From assembly GCF_007830635.1 (NCBI RefSeq), contig NZ_VLLA01000034.1, positions 1 to 59,950 of the forward strand: a DNA stretch of 59,950 nucleotides. Reading direction: 5' to 3'. The position numbers were made by a program, and so were the translations under genes. Under the pieces are notes generated by a model, which made no database searches, had not been told where the DNA came from, and saw only the letters and a program-made list of their open reading frames with translations. Every line of letters begins with the position of its first letter. The stretch's first letter is position 1. Positions 34,779 to 42,543 of this stretch are shown here, piece by piece. This DNA comes from Bradyrhizobium huanghuaihaiense. GTDB lineage: Bacteria; Pseudomonadota; Alphaproteobacteria; Rhizobiales; Xanthobacteraceae.

Positions 34779-35783
34779 ATGAAAGCACTCGTCTTCAAGC
34801 GCTATGGCAGACCAGACCAGGTCGCGTTCGTTGATACTCCTCGGCCGGTGCCCAAGCCGAACGAGATTCTCGTTCAGGTCAATGCGGCCGGTTTGAACCC
34901 CATCGACAACATGATTCCGAAGGGAACGTTCAAGCCCATCCTTCGGTTTCGGCTTCCGGCGACGCTGGGCAGCGATTTGGCCGGTGTCGTGGTGGAGGTT
35001 GGAAATCGCGTCACCCGCTTCAAGCCGGGCGACGCCGTCTTCGCCAGCGTCTTCGACCTGAGCGGCACGGGCGCTCTGGCCGAGTTCGCGACGGTGCCTG
35101 AGAATGCAGCCGCGCTCAAACCGGCAAATCTCGACTTCGTGCAGGCGGCCTCGATACCCATGGTGGGGCTGACATCGTGGCAAGCACTCAGGGAACGAGC
35201 ACGGCTCCAGCCTGGTCAGAAGGTGTTCATACCGGCGGGGGCGGGCGGCATCGGTACTTTCGCGATCCAGCTCGCGAAATACCTCGGAGCGAAGGTGGGG
35301 ACGACGACGAGCACCGGAAATCTGGATTTGGTCCGGAGTCTCGGTGCCGACGAGGTGATCGACTACAAGAAGCAGCAATTTGAGGACGTGCTGCGCGGCT
35401 ACGATGCCGTCCTGGGGACAATCAGGGGCGACGCAATTGAGAAGTCCCTTCGGATATTGAAGCCCGGCAGTGCAATCGTCTCGCTCGTCGGGCCACCTGA
35501 CGCTGCATTCGCCCGCGCCCGTGGCATGAATGCCTTCATGGTGTTCCTGTTCGGGTTGTTGAGCCGCAAGATACTTCGGCGCGCCAAGGTAAGCCGCGCG
35601 GCGTATTCCTTCCTGTTCGTACACCCGGACGGTAGCCAACTCGCAGAGCTCGGTGAACTTCTCGGGGCCGGGCACATCCGGCCCGTGATCGACAAGGTCT
35701 TTCCGTTCGAGCAGGCAAAAGCGGCGCTTGCATATCTGGAGACGGGGCGAGCCAAGGGGAAGGTCGTCGTCCAGATCCGTTGA
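34779..35783 (+). CDS. NAD(P)-dependent zinc-type quinone oxidoreductase/alcohol dehydrogenase
   Basis: A 334-aa medium-chain dehydrogenase of the quinone-oxidoreductase class. The GroES-like N-terminal half (about residues 1-130) has NEILVQVNAAGLNPIDNMIPKG and the GSDLAGVVVEVG loop. The Rossmann half contains VFIPAGAGGIGTFAIQLAKYLGAKV (NADPH motif) and the ADEVIDYKKQQFEDVL strand. Catalytic zinc ligands are not evident, as usual for this class. It follows the SDR gene by 60 bases on the same strand, probably in the same TetR-controlled unit, suggesting joint handling of a reactive carbonyl or quinone. Confidence 0.88.
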   Translation: MKALVFKRYGRPDQVAFVDTPRPVPKPNEILVQVNAAGLNPIDNMIPKGTFKPILRFRLPATLGSDLAGVVVEVGNRVTRFKPGDAVFASVFDLSGTGALAEFATVPENAAALKPANLDFVQAASIPMVGLTSWQALRERARLQPGQKVFIPAGAGGIGTFAIQLAKYLGAKVGTTTSTGNLDLVRSLGADEVIDYKKQQFEDVLRGYDAVLGTIRGDAIEKSLRILKPGSAIVSLVGPPDAAFARARGMNAFMVFLFGLLSRKILRRAKVSRAAYSFLFVHPDGSQLAELGELLGAGHIRPVIDKVFPFEQAKAALAYLETGRAKGKVVVQIR

Positions 35784-35852
35784 GTGCGTCCGTACGGTGG
35801 ACTGTCGATTGCGTCGTTGGGACTGCGGGCGCGGTCCCAGGACGAGGAACGA

Positions 35853-36677
35853 TCACCCGCCCTTGACGGCTCCCGCGGTGAGTCCGGCCACGATCTGCCG
35901 CTGCGCGAACACCGTCAGCAACAACACCGGCAGGGTGACGATCAGCGCGGCGGCGGCCAGCGGGCCCCAGCTGAGCTGGTCGAACGAGATCATGTTGTAG
36001 ACCGCAACCGGCAGGGTGCGCGTCTCGCGCCCCGCCAGCACGATGCCGAACACAAAATTGTTCCAGGAGAAGATCACGGCGAGGATGAACGCGACGGCGA
36101 CGCCGGGTTTTGCGATCGGCAGCGCGACGTGGCGGAACACCTGCCAGCGCCCGGCACCGTCGATCAGGGCTGCTTCCTCCAGCTCCATCGGCGTCGTCTC
36201 GAAATAGCCGATCATGATCCAGATCACGATCGGCACGGTCACGACGAGATGGATGATGATCTGCGGCACCAGCGTGCCGAGCAGACCGAGCCACTGGAAC
36301 AGCAGGAACAGCGGGATCAGATAGGACAGGCCCGGCGTGATGCGGGCGATCAGGATCACGATCGCGGATTTGTGCGCGGCCATGCGGGCGATGCCGTAGC
36401 CGGCGGGGACGCCGACGATGAGCGCCAGCAGCGTCGAGCTGCCTGTCACGATCAGGCTGTTGACGAAATAGGTCAGGAAGCGGTTGGAGGCGAGCACGTC
36501 GGCATAGTTCTTCCAGGCGATGCGATCCGGAAAGAACACCGGCGGGTAAGCGGCATTGTCGACCTCGAACTTGAGCGACAGCGAGATCATCCAGAGGAAG
36601 AACAGGATCGCCGGCGAGACGATGACGAACACGGAGAGCCACAGGCCGATTTTGCCGATGATCTGACGGGGTGTCAT
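35853..36677 (-). CDS. ABC transporter permease, MalG-like
   Basis: A 274-aa inner-membrane permease with six helices. The cytoplasmic EAA loop is visible in PMELEEAALIDGAGRWQVFRHVALPIAKPGVAVA. The N-terminal KIGLWLSVFVIVSPAILFFLWMISLSLK helix and C-terminal tail match carbohydrate permeases of the MalG type. ATG 36677 overlaps the stop of the preceding permease gene (ATGA), so the longer in-frame extension to 37622 is rejected. It forms the channel with the neighbouring MalF-like protein; the substrate is probably a sugar or polyol. Confidence 0.9.
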   Translation of the reverse strand: MTPRQIIGKIGLWLSVFVIVSPAILFFLWMISLSLKFEVDNAAYPPVFFPDRIAWKNYADVLASNRFLTYFVNSLIVTGSSTLLALIVGVPAGYGIARMAAHKSAIVILIARITPGLSYLIPLFLLFQWLGLLGTLVPQIIIHLVVTVPIVIWIMIGYFETTPMELEEAALIDGAGRWQVFRHVALPIAKPGVAVAFILAVIFSWNNFVFGIVLAGRETRTLPVAVYNMISFDQLSWGPLAAAALIVTLPVLLLTVFAQRQIVAGLTAGAVKGG

Positions 36678-37612
36678 GCGCCGCTCGCGATTTCGGTCCA
36701 CAGCATGCGCTGACGGGCGTAGAGCATCACCGCCGCAAGCAGGACAATCAGCAGGAAGAACACGACCGCGATCGCCGAGCCGTAGCCGAGGTCGTAATAG
36801 GTGAAGGCGACGCTGTAGAGATAGATGTTGATCGTCTCCGAGGCCGAGCCCGGTCCGCCCTGCGTGATCGCGAAGATGATGTCGAAGCTCTTCACCGCGT
36901 CGATCATGCGGATCATGCCCGCGATGAACAGGAACGGCATGATCAGCGGCAGCGTGATGAAGCGGAACACCTGCCAGAAGCTGGCGCCGTCGATCTGCGC
37001 GCTCTCGTAAGGCTCGGTCGGGATTGCGGCAAGGCCCCCGAGCACGATCAGCATCACCAGCGGCGTCCATTGCCAGGTCTCGACCAGCACCAGCGAAGGA
37101 ATCACGGTTGCGGGGTGGAAGACCCAGAGCTGTGCGGGGATCCCGACCAGCGACAGCAGATAGTTCAGCACGCCGAGCTGGGGGTGGAACATCATGGTCC
37201 AGACCAGCGCGATCGCCACCGGCGTCGCCATCATCGGCATGATGAAGACGCCGCGCAAAAACCCGCGGCCGGCGAAGTTCTGGTGAAACACCACGGCCGA
37301 GAGTGTTCCGAGGATCAGCGGCAGCACCACCGACAGCACGGTGTAGACCAGCGTATGGCCGACCGCCTCGAGAAAGCGCGGATCGCTGGTGAGCCGCAGA
37401 TAGTTGGAGAACCCGACGAAGGTGGTCGGCGAGCCGACCTTCCATTCGTTCAGGCTCATCCAGATCGTGAAGACCCACGGGAAGATGATGATCGCGAGCA
37501 CGACGACCAGCGCCGGCACCACGAACGGCCAGTAGGACGGCGGCCGCAGCTCCTTCTCCGGCGCGGCATCGGACCGTGCCGCGGCCGGAGTCGATTGTGT
37601 CAACGCACTCAC
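36674..37612 (-). CDS. ABC transporter permease, MalF-like
   Basis: A 312-aa integral membrane protein with about six helices and the EAA loop in PTEPYESAQIDGASFWQVFRFITLPLIMPFL. The first helix (WPFVVPALVVVLAIIIFPWVFTIWMSLNEW) and the segment GVFIMPMMATPVAIALVWTMMFHP are typical for the first permease of sugar importers. It precedes the MalG-like gene with a four-base overlap and follows the binding-protein gene with another (37609-37612), giving a tight three-gene operon. No ATP-binding subunit is encoded in this operon or anywhere in the window. Confidence 0.9.
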   Translation of the reverse strand: MSALTQSTPAAARSDAAPEKELRPPSYWPFVVPALVVVLAIIIFPWVFTIWMSLNEWKVGSPTTFVGFSNYLRLTSDPRFLEAVGHTLVYTVLSVVLPLILGTLSAVVFHQNFAGRGFLRGVFIMPMMATPVAIALVWTMMFHPQLGVLNYLLSLVGIPAQLWVFHPATVIPSLVLVETWQWTPLVMLIVLGGLAAIPTEPYESAQIDGASFWQVFRFITLPLIMPFLFIAGMIRMIDAVKSFDIIFAITQGGPGSASETINIYLYSVAFTYYDLGYGSAIAVVFFLLIVLLAAVMLYARQRMLWTEIASGA

Positions 37613-38934
37613 GCTTTTTCACTGCGCTCCAGGATCGGCCGGAACTGCTCGTGAGCCTTTTTCAGCTCTGTGGCGGGGTCGGTACCTGTGATGGTCGAGG
37701 TAATTGCGGCGCCGACAAGATCGCGGAATTCGGCGACCGGGATGATCACGGGCAGGCCCAGCTTGCTGATCTTGGCGGAATCAATCACCGACTGCAGCCA
37801 TTCCTTGGGCATCTTTACGCCGCTCTGGACCTCGGGGTCATTCAGGATTGAGTTGCGGAACGGCACGCCGCCGCCGGCCTGCAACAGCCGCGCGCCTTGC
37901 TTCTTGGAAACCACCCACTGGCAGAGCAGATAAGCGGCTTCCTTGTTCTTGCTCGCCGCGGCAATGCCGATGCCGTCACCATAGGTGGCCGAATATTGTC
38001 CCTTCGGTCCGGCGGGAACGACGGTGTAGCCGACCTTGCCGACGACGCGCGAGGCGGCAGGATCTTCCAGCGGCGGCGCCCAGCCAACGCCGTCGATCCA
38101 CATTGCGGAACGTCCTTGCGTGAACGAAGCCATCGACTCCATCCAGTTGAAGCCGACGACGCCGGGCGGAGCGACCTTCGTCAGCAGCGTCTGGTAGATT
38201 TTTGTTGCCTCGATCGCTTCCGGACCGTCGGTCAGGATGTTACCTTTGGCGTCGAGGAATTCGCCGCCGCAATTGAGGAAGAAGTTGGTCCACAACGTCA
38301 TGTTGGCATTGCGCAGGCCTCGTCCGACGAAGCCGAAGGTGCCTTCCTTGGGGTCGGTGAGCTTCTCGGCAGCCGCGATCATCTCGTCGAAGGTCTTGGG
38401 CACCGCGACGCCCTTCTTCTGAAACAGCTCCTTGTTGTAGTAGAGGATGAAATAGTCGACCGACCAGGGCAGCGACAGCATCTGGCCCTTGTCGTTCTTG
38501 GCGTATTGCAGGCCGGCGGCCGAGAAATCGCTCTCGACGAGATCCGGCGCGGTCAGCGTCGGGTCCTTCATGAAGGGCGTCATGTCGGCGAGCCAGCCGG
38601 CTTTCTCGAACTGCCGCTTCTGCACGTGATAGCTGAGATGCACGACGTCGAAGCTCGGCCGTCCCGAGGTCAGCTCGATCACGACCTTCTGGCGCTGCTG
38701 CTGCTCGGGAATCTGCTCGGATTCCACTTGGATGCCGGTGAGCTCGGTGAACTCCTTGATGTTCTTTTGCAGGTTGTCGCCGCGTGGACCCTTGGCGAGG
38801 ATCACCTCCAGCTTGGTCCCGGCGTATTTCTTCCAGTTGACCTCGGCGCGTGCCGGCAGCCCGGTCAGGCTGAGCGCGCCGGCCGCGGCGGTGCCCTTCA
38901 GCAGCGTGCGGCGCGAGATGTTGTGGTTGGCCAA
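37609..38934 (-). CDS. ABC transporter extracellular solute-binding protein (sugar type), Tat signal
   Basis: A 441-aa periplasmic binding protein. A twin-arginine signal starts NISRRTLLKGTAAAGALSLTGLPARA (about residues 4-30), implying folded export. The mature part has KLEVILAKGPRGDNLQKNIKEF at the start, SLPWSVDYFILYYNKELFQKKGV in the first half and FTQGRSAMWIDGVGWAPPLED, features of MalE-type sugar binders. The gene starts with TTG at 38934, placed by a GGAGGG ribosome binding site and by the Tat leader. A GGGAGGGA/TCCCTCCC inverted repeat overlaps this site (38940-38972) and might affect translation. Sugar identity is unknown. Confidence 0.9.
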   Translation of the reverse strand: MANHNISRRTLLKGTAAAGALSLTGLPARAEVNWKKYAGTKLEVILAKGPRGDNLQKNIKEFTELTGIQVESEQIPEQQQRQKVVIELTSGRPSFDVVHLSYHVQKRQFEKAGWLADMTPFMKDPTLTAPDLVESDFSAAGLQYAKNDKGQMLSLPWSVDYFILYYNKELFQKKGVAVPKTFDEMIAAAEKLTDPKEGTFGFVGRGLRNANMTLWTNFFLNCGGEFLDAKGNILTDGPEAIEATKIYQTLLTKVAPPGVVGFNWMESMASFTQGRSAMWIDGVGWAPPLEDPAASRVVGKVGYTVVPAGPKGQYSATYGDGIGIAAASKNKEAAYLLCQWVVSKKQGARLLQAGGGVPFRNSILNDPEVQSGVKMPKEWLQSVIDSAKISKLGLPVIIPVAEFRDLVGAAITSTITGTDPATELKKAHEQFRPILERSEKA

Positions 38935-39013
38935 TGCAGTCCCTCCCTCTGATTCATCTTCTTTGGGAGGGATACTAGCGGCCGTACCACGCCTGCCTAG
39001 TCCTAATCTACGA

Positions 39014-39793
39014 TCAGGGACGTACGGCCGGCGTCTCCATCGGCAGGCCGCGCGCTCGCGACATCAGGTAAAGCTCGAGCGCGACCAGCTCGGGCGAGCC
39101 GTAATCATAGGCCTGGGCTCGGACACCGCTCATGCAGCTGCGCAACCGGCGCTCGATTGACCCCAGCGTTTGCCACTCCAGGCGGTAGAGCGGATAGCCG
39201 GTCGGCTGCGCTTGCGTGATCGGGGCGCCCGCGAGGCGCTTGTCGAAATTATCGTCGTGGCAATTGGTGCAGGCGAGGTTGAGCTGCCCTTCACGTTGCA
39301 TGAAGAGGTCGCGGCCCTGGTCGACGAACGGCTTGAGCTGCGGATCGTCGCCGGCCGTGATCGCGACGCCGCGCGACTGGTGCGCGACATAGGCCGACAG
39401 CGCCAGCAGGTCGCGGCTCTCGTAAGGCAGCGGCGTTACCTGCTGATGATTGGCACGGCAGAGATTGATGCGTTGGTCGAGCGTGACGGGGCGCGCCAGC
39501 GCCTTGTCGAAGGCGGGATAGCGCGCCGCGACGCCTTTCATGCTGGTCGCAGCATCGCCGTGGCAATCTGCGCAGGCTTTGCCGGCGTCGCCCATCTTCT
39601 TGCCCCAGAGCGCCTCGCCGTCGAGCACGAACAGCATGCCCGGATTGGAGGTGTCGTCGTCCTGCATGGCGCGCGTGTCCGGCCCCATGAAGGAATAGCC
39701 GGAGCGACGCGCATCGGGCGGGATCTCTCCGGCGAGCAGGGCGGGGCCCGTGACGAGCAGCATCGCCGCCGCTATCGCGCGCCAAAAAATCAT
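39014..39793 (-). CDS. soxA: SoxA, diheme cytochrome c of the thiosulfate-oxidising complex
   Basis: A 259-aa exported cytochrome. The signal peptide is about residues 1-21 (AIAAAMLLVTGPALLAGE). Two heme-binding sites are present, CADCH (GKACADCHG) and CTNCH (LACTNCHDD). The active-site Cys that carries the persulfide lies in SIERRLRSCMSGVRAQ. With SoxX it forms the SoxAX cytochrome that couples thiosulfate to the SoxY cysteine. It starts inside the soxZ stop (overlap 39790-39793) and is the last gene of the sox unit. The start at 39793 removes a longer frame with no signal. Only soxXYZA are present here; soxB and soxCD are not. Confidence 0.92.
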   Translation of the reverse strand: MIFWRAIAAAMLLVTGPALLAGEIPPDARRSGYSFMGPDTRAMQDDDTSNPGMLFVLDGEALWGKKMGDAGKACADCHGDAATSMKGVAARYPAFDKALARPVTLDQRINLCRANHQQVTPLPYESRDLLALSAYVAHQSRGVAITAGDDPQLKPFVDQGRDLFMQREGQLNLACTNCHDDNFDKRLAGAPITQAQPTGYPLYRLEWQTLGSIERRLRSCMSGVRAQAYDYGSPELVALELYLMSRARGLPMETPAVRP

Positions 39794-40107
39794 TCGACCG
39801 CGATCGATGCAGAGGCGGTGGATGAATAGCCGTTGTCGCCGGTCCATTCGAACTCGAACTTGCCGCTCTCCTTCGCGACGGTGAAGAAGGACAGGTATGG
39901 GTTCGCGGCGATCGCCGGAAACAGGTCGGCGCGAAAGATCTCGGCGCCGTTGTAGCGGCAGGTGAAGCTCGTGATGATGTCGCGCGGCACCAACTTGCCG
40001 TCGGCGGTGTGGCGGAAGCCGGTCTCCATGATGTGCGAGGTCAGGGTGCGGATCTCGATGACGTCGCCGTGTTTGGCCTTGGCCGGGACGTTGATGAGCG
40101 CGGCCAT
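39790..40107 (-). CDS. soxZ: SoxZ, sulfur carrier complex subunit
   Basis: A 105-aa protein matching SoxZ: GDVIEIRTLTSHIMETGFRHTADGKLVPRDII near the N-terminus, TCRYNGAEIFRADLFPAIAANPYLSFFTVA, and a C-terminal EFEWTGDNGYSSTASASI. No signal peptide: SoxZ is usually exported with SoxY by the Tat route. It is the partner that positions the SoxY carrier cysteine. Its start overlaps the soxY stop (ATGA) and its stop overlaps the soxA start, so all three are coupled. Confidence 0.92.
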   Translation of the reverse strand: MAALINVPAKAKHGDVIEIRTLTSHIMETGFRHTADGKLVPRDIITSFTCRYNGAEIFRADLFPAIAANPYLSFFTVAKESGKFEFEWTGDNGYSSTASASIAVE

Positions 40108-40574
40108 CAGTTCATCTCCTCGGTGCAGGCGGCCAGCGTCACGACGATATCGGCCGCGACCTGCCAGAAGGTGTCGTCGGAGAGCCGCGCGACCGCCACG
40201 ACCTTCTGGGTGTCGGCCAGCCGGATCCTCGTCGAGACCTGGGCGCGGCCGGAGGAGGGATTGAGATAGAAGTTGCCGATGTTCGGCTGCGGGTTCTTCT
40301 CGTTGAAGACATGGATGCTCTTGACGTAGTCGTTTGCCGTCATCGGGCTCGTGACGCTCACGGTCATCGGCACCGTGTTGCCGTTCTCGACCAGGGGCGG
40401 AATGTCGAGCTTGACCCTGCCGGTGCGGATCTGTGCTTCACCAACGACGTTGCGGATCGCGGCGGTGAGCATCGCCGGCGTCGCGTCCAGCGGCCGTATC
40501 GTGACGATCGGGATCGTCCCGGCAACCGTGGCGCCACCGGCAAGGCTCAAAAATTGTCGTCGCGTGGTGGGCAT
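40107..40574 (-). CDS. soxY: SoxY, sulfur-carrier protein with an atypical C-terminus
   Basis: A 155-aa protein with a Tat signal (TTRRQFLSLAGGATVAGTI). The body shows typical SoxY strands: NTVPMTVSVTSPMTANDYVKSIHVFNEKNPQPNIGNFYL and the RIRLADTQKVVAVARLSDDTFW segment. Standard SoxY proteins end in GGCGG, with the carrier Cys on a short flexible tail. Here the protein ends LAACTEEMN, so a Cys is present at the right place but the glycines are gone and a few residues follow it. It may still carry sulfane intermediates, or it may belong to a variant SoxY group. The start at 40574 is set by the Tat leader. Confidence 0.85.
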   Translation of the reverse strand: MPTTRRQFLSLAGGATVAGTIPIVTIRPLDATPAMLTAAIRNVVGEAQIRTGRVKLDIPPLVENGNTVPMTVSVTSPMTANDYVKSIHVFNEKNPQPNIGNFYLNPSSGRAQVSTRIRLADTQKVVAVARLSDDTFWQVAADIVVTLAACTEEMN

Positions 40575-40581
40575 GAACGGT

Positions 40582-41208
40582 CTAGTCCCGAAGCGTTGCA
40601 AGAGAGGCCACGATGTCCTCGATCTCCGCAGCCGACAAGATCGGCTTGCCGGCAAAATTGCGCCCGACGCGGACGAGGCCATCGTTGCGATAATAGGAGG
40701 GCATGATGGTCTCCGGGTTGAAGCGCGCTGCGTCGACCAGACGAAGCCGCAACTGGCTCACCGACCACCGGTTCCCGGCGCCGCTGAGATCGGGCGCGAG
40801 GTCGCCCTGGAACCGCGTTTCCGGAAACGGGCCGGAATGGCAGAGGATACAGGTGGTCGTGCGCGCCAGCACCAGCGCGCGCCCGCGCGCGGCATCGCCG
40901 GGCGCGCCGGTGAGCGATTGTGGAATGCCGTCGCCGACGATCTTGTAGGGCACGAGCTCGTCCGCTCGGGCGGGCAAGGCCAAGATCGATACGAACAATG
41001 CTGAAATCGCCAGTGCTCGATGGAGTGACTGAGATTGCCACGAGCTCTGCTCACCTCTCCCGCTTGCGGGAGAGGTCGCCGCGCAGCGGCGGGTGAGGGC
41101 TCGATCCTCTTGGGGGTTCTCGCGTGCGGAGACACCCTCTCCCCAACCCTCCCCCGCAAGCGGGGGAGGGGGCGCACTATGGTCGTGGCGGCGGCTTCGT
41201 CTCAGCAT
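40582..41208 (-). CDS. soxX: SoxX, monoheme cytochrome c with a repeat read through at its N-terminus
   Basis: The recognisable protein starts with the signal SLHRALAISALFVSILALPARA and continues with the CILCHSG heme site and the IMPSYY Met ligand, matching SoxX. No ATG, GTG or usable TTG lies directly before the signal peptide. The frame instead continues without a stop through the palindromic repeat at 41053-41170 to an ATG at 41208, three bases after the stop of the preceding flavoprotein gene, giving a 208-aa precursor. The peptide read from the repeat (PLAGEGWGEG...SPASGRGE) is not SoxX-like. Either the repeat landed in frame inside the leader-coding region, or translation starts at a non-standard codon. 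Confidence 0.82.
   Translation of the reverse strand: MLRRSRRHDHSAPPPPLAGEGWGEGVSARENPQEDRALTRRCAATSPASGRGEQSSWQSQSLHRALAISALFVSILALPARADELVPYKIVGDGIPQSLTGAPGDAARGRALVLARTTTCILCHSGPFPETRFQGDLAPDLSGAGNRWSVSQLRLRLVDAARFNPETIMPSYYRNDGLVRVGRNFAGKPILSAAEIEDIVASLATLRD
41053..41170. repeat. Palindromic dispersed repeat inside the 5' part of soxX
   Basis: Same family as 5937-6112: CTCTCCCGCTTGCGGGAGAGG at one end and CCCCCGCAAGCGGGGGAGGG at the other, with GGTGAGGGCTC and GGAGACACCCTCTCCCCAACC between. It lies between the signal-peptide codons of soxX and the only plausible ATG, and is open in the soxX frame. Confidence 0.75.
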
Positions 41209-41211
41209 GTC

Positions 41212-42495
41212 TTAGCCAAAGGTGTCCGCCGTGATGGTTTGAAACCAGCGTTCCGCCTCGGCCGCTTCGCGGGCACGCAACTCGCGCGGCGCATCGACCG
41301 GGCTCGTCGTGCCGCCCTCGACCTCGGCAAAGATATCGCCCCTGGGCTGGTAGTTGCCGGCGAGCGAGAAGCCGTAGCCCGGCGCGACGGTGTTGTAGCA
41401 GACGCCGGTCAATCGCGGCGCCTCCGGCGCGCGGCCCGCGAGGAGGCCGATGATCGCGCTCGCGCACGCCTTGCCCTGAGCGCTCGCGGCTGATGCCGAT
41501 TTCGGGATGCCGCCGCCAAGGCAGGCATCGCCGATGACGTGGATGTTCGGAACGAGTTTTGACTCGAAGGTGACAGGATCGATCGGGCACCAGCCGGTGT
41601 GGTCCGCCGCGCCTGCGATATCGGCAATGCGACCGGCGCGTTGCGGCGGGATGACGTTGGCGACGTCAGGCGTGTAGTTGCCGAATTCGGTGACGATGGT
41701 CCGGGTCGCGGCATCGACAGAGGTCACGCGGCCGCCTTGCGACAGACCGATGCGCTCGATCATGTCGCCGTAGAGCTCTTTCCACGCCTTCTCGAACAGC
41801 CGCTGCTGGGAGAAACTGTCCTTGGCGTCGAGGACCAGCACTTTCGAGCGCGGTTTTTTCGTCTTCAGATAATGCGCGATCAGGCTGGCGCGCTCGTAAG
41901 GCGCCGGCGGACAGCGCGACGGATTGGCGGGGATCGCAACGGCGACCGTGCCGCCGTCTTCCATCGCCTCCAACTGCCGGCGCAGCAACAGCGTTTGCGC
42001 GCCGGCCTTCCAGGCATGCGGCATCTTTTCCGATGCGGCGTTGTCATAGCCGGACAGGGCCTCGACGTGGAAGTCGATGCCGGGCGACAGCACGAGACGG
42101 TCGTAAGGCAGCGCGACGCCGTCGGTCGTCATGACGCTGCGCCGGTCCGGCTCGATCGCGGTTACGGCCTGGCCGATCACAGTGACGCCCTCGGCGGCGA
42201 GCTTGTCGTAGCCGAACTGCTGCGCGTCGATGTCGCGCAGGCCCGCAATCACCTCGTTGCTGAAGGGACAGGCGGTGTAGACCGCGTTGGGTTCGATCAG
42301 GATGACCTGCAAATCTCCCTGCGCATGCTTCAGCGCGCGGGCGCAAGCCGCGCCGCCGAAGCCGCCGCCGACCACGACGACACGTCCCGTGGATTGCGCG
42401 CACGAAATCGATGGCCGCGCCAACGCTGCGGCCGCCAAGGTGATGCCGAACACGGCATTGCGCCGTGTCACCGGGCGCGTGGTCATCAGGGGCAT
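41212..42495 (-). CDS. Sulfide-dehydrogenase-like FAD flavoprotein (FccB/SoxF type)
   Basis: A 427-aa flavoprotein resembling flavocytochrome c sulfide dehydrogenase. A leader with a twin-arginine-like TRRNAVFGITLAAAALARP precedes the FAD motif VVVVGGGFGGAACARALK. CPFSNEVIAGLRDI contains one expected redox Cys, and CPPAPYERASLIAHYLK the other. GDACLGGGIPKSASAASAQGKACA is the C-terminal FAD contact. It would oxidise sulfide or polysulfide in the periplasm; no FccA cytochrome gene is adjacent, so it may pair with SoxX or SoxA. ATG 42495 was preferred to 42537, because a terminator hairpin covers the first codons of the longer form; 42486 is also possible. Confidence 0.85.
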   Translation of the reverse strand: MPLMTTRPVTRRNAVFGITLAAAALARPSISCAQSTGRVVVVGGGFGGAACARALKHAQGDLQVILIEPNAVYTACPFSNEVIAGLRDIDAQQFGYDKLAAEGVTVIGQAVTAIEPDRRSVMTTDGVALPYDRLVLSPGIDFHVEALSGYDNAASEKMPHAWKAGAQTLLLRRQLEAMEDGGTVAVAIPANPSRCPPAPYERASLIAHYLKTKKPRSKVLVLDAKDSFSQQRLFEKAWKELYGDMIERIGLSQGGRVTSVDAATRTIVTEFGNYTPDVANVIPPQRAGRIADIAGAADHTGWCPIDPVTFESKLVPNIHVIGDACLGGGIPKSASAASAQGKACASAIIGLLAGRAPEAPRLTGVCYNTVAPGYGFSLAGNYQPRGDIFAEVEGGTTSPVDAPRELRAREAAEAERWFQTITADTFG

Positions 42496-42497
42496 CT

Positions 42498-42535
42498 GGA
42501 AAAGGGCTGCGGCGGCAATCTCTCGCCGCCGCAGC
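42498..42535 (-). terminator. Strong terminator hairpin after the molybdenum hydroxylase genes
   Basis: On the minus strand a perfect 11-bp stem (GCTGCGGCGGC / GCCGCCGCAGC) with an 8-base loop is followed by CCCTTTTCC. It lies 9 bases after the stop of the large subunit gene and before the flavoprotein gene, so most transcripts should end here and the flavoprotein-sox genes may depend on read-through or a promoter further inside. Confidence 0.65.
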
Positions 42536-42543
42536 ATGTTGCT

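Noticed and set aside
35853..37622. A single 589-codon fused permease
   Set aside because: The second half alone is a complete MalG-type permease with its own ATG overlapping the MalF-type stop; the first half of that frame is a shadow of the MalF gene.
42535..42537. ATG at 42537 as start of the sulfide-dehydrogenase-like flavoprotein
   Set aside because: The first 14 codons would fall in a strong terminator hairpin, encode no leader-like sequence and have no ribosome binding site.
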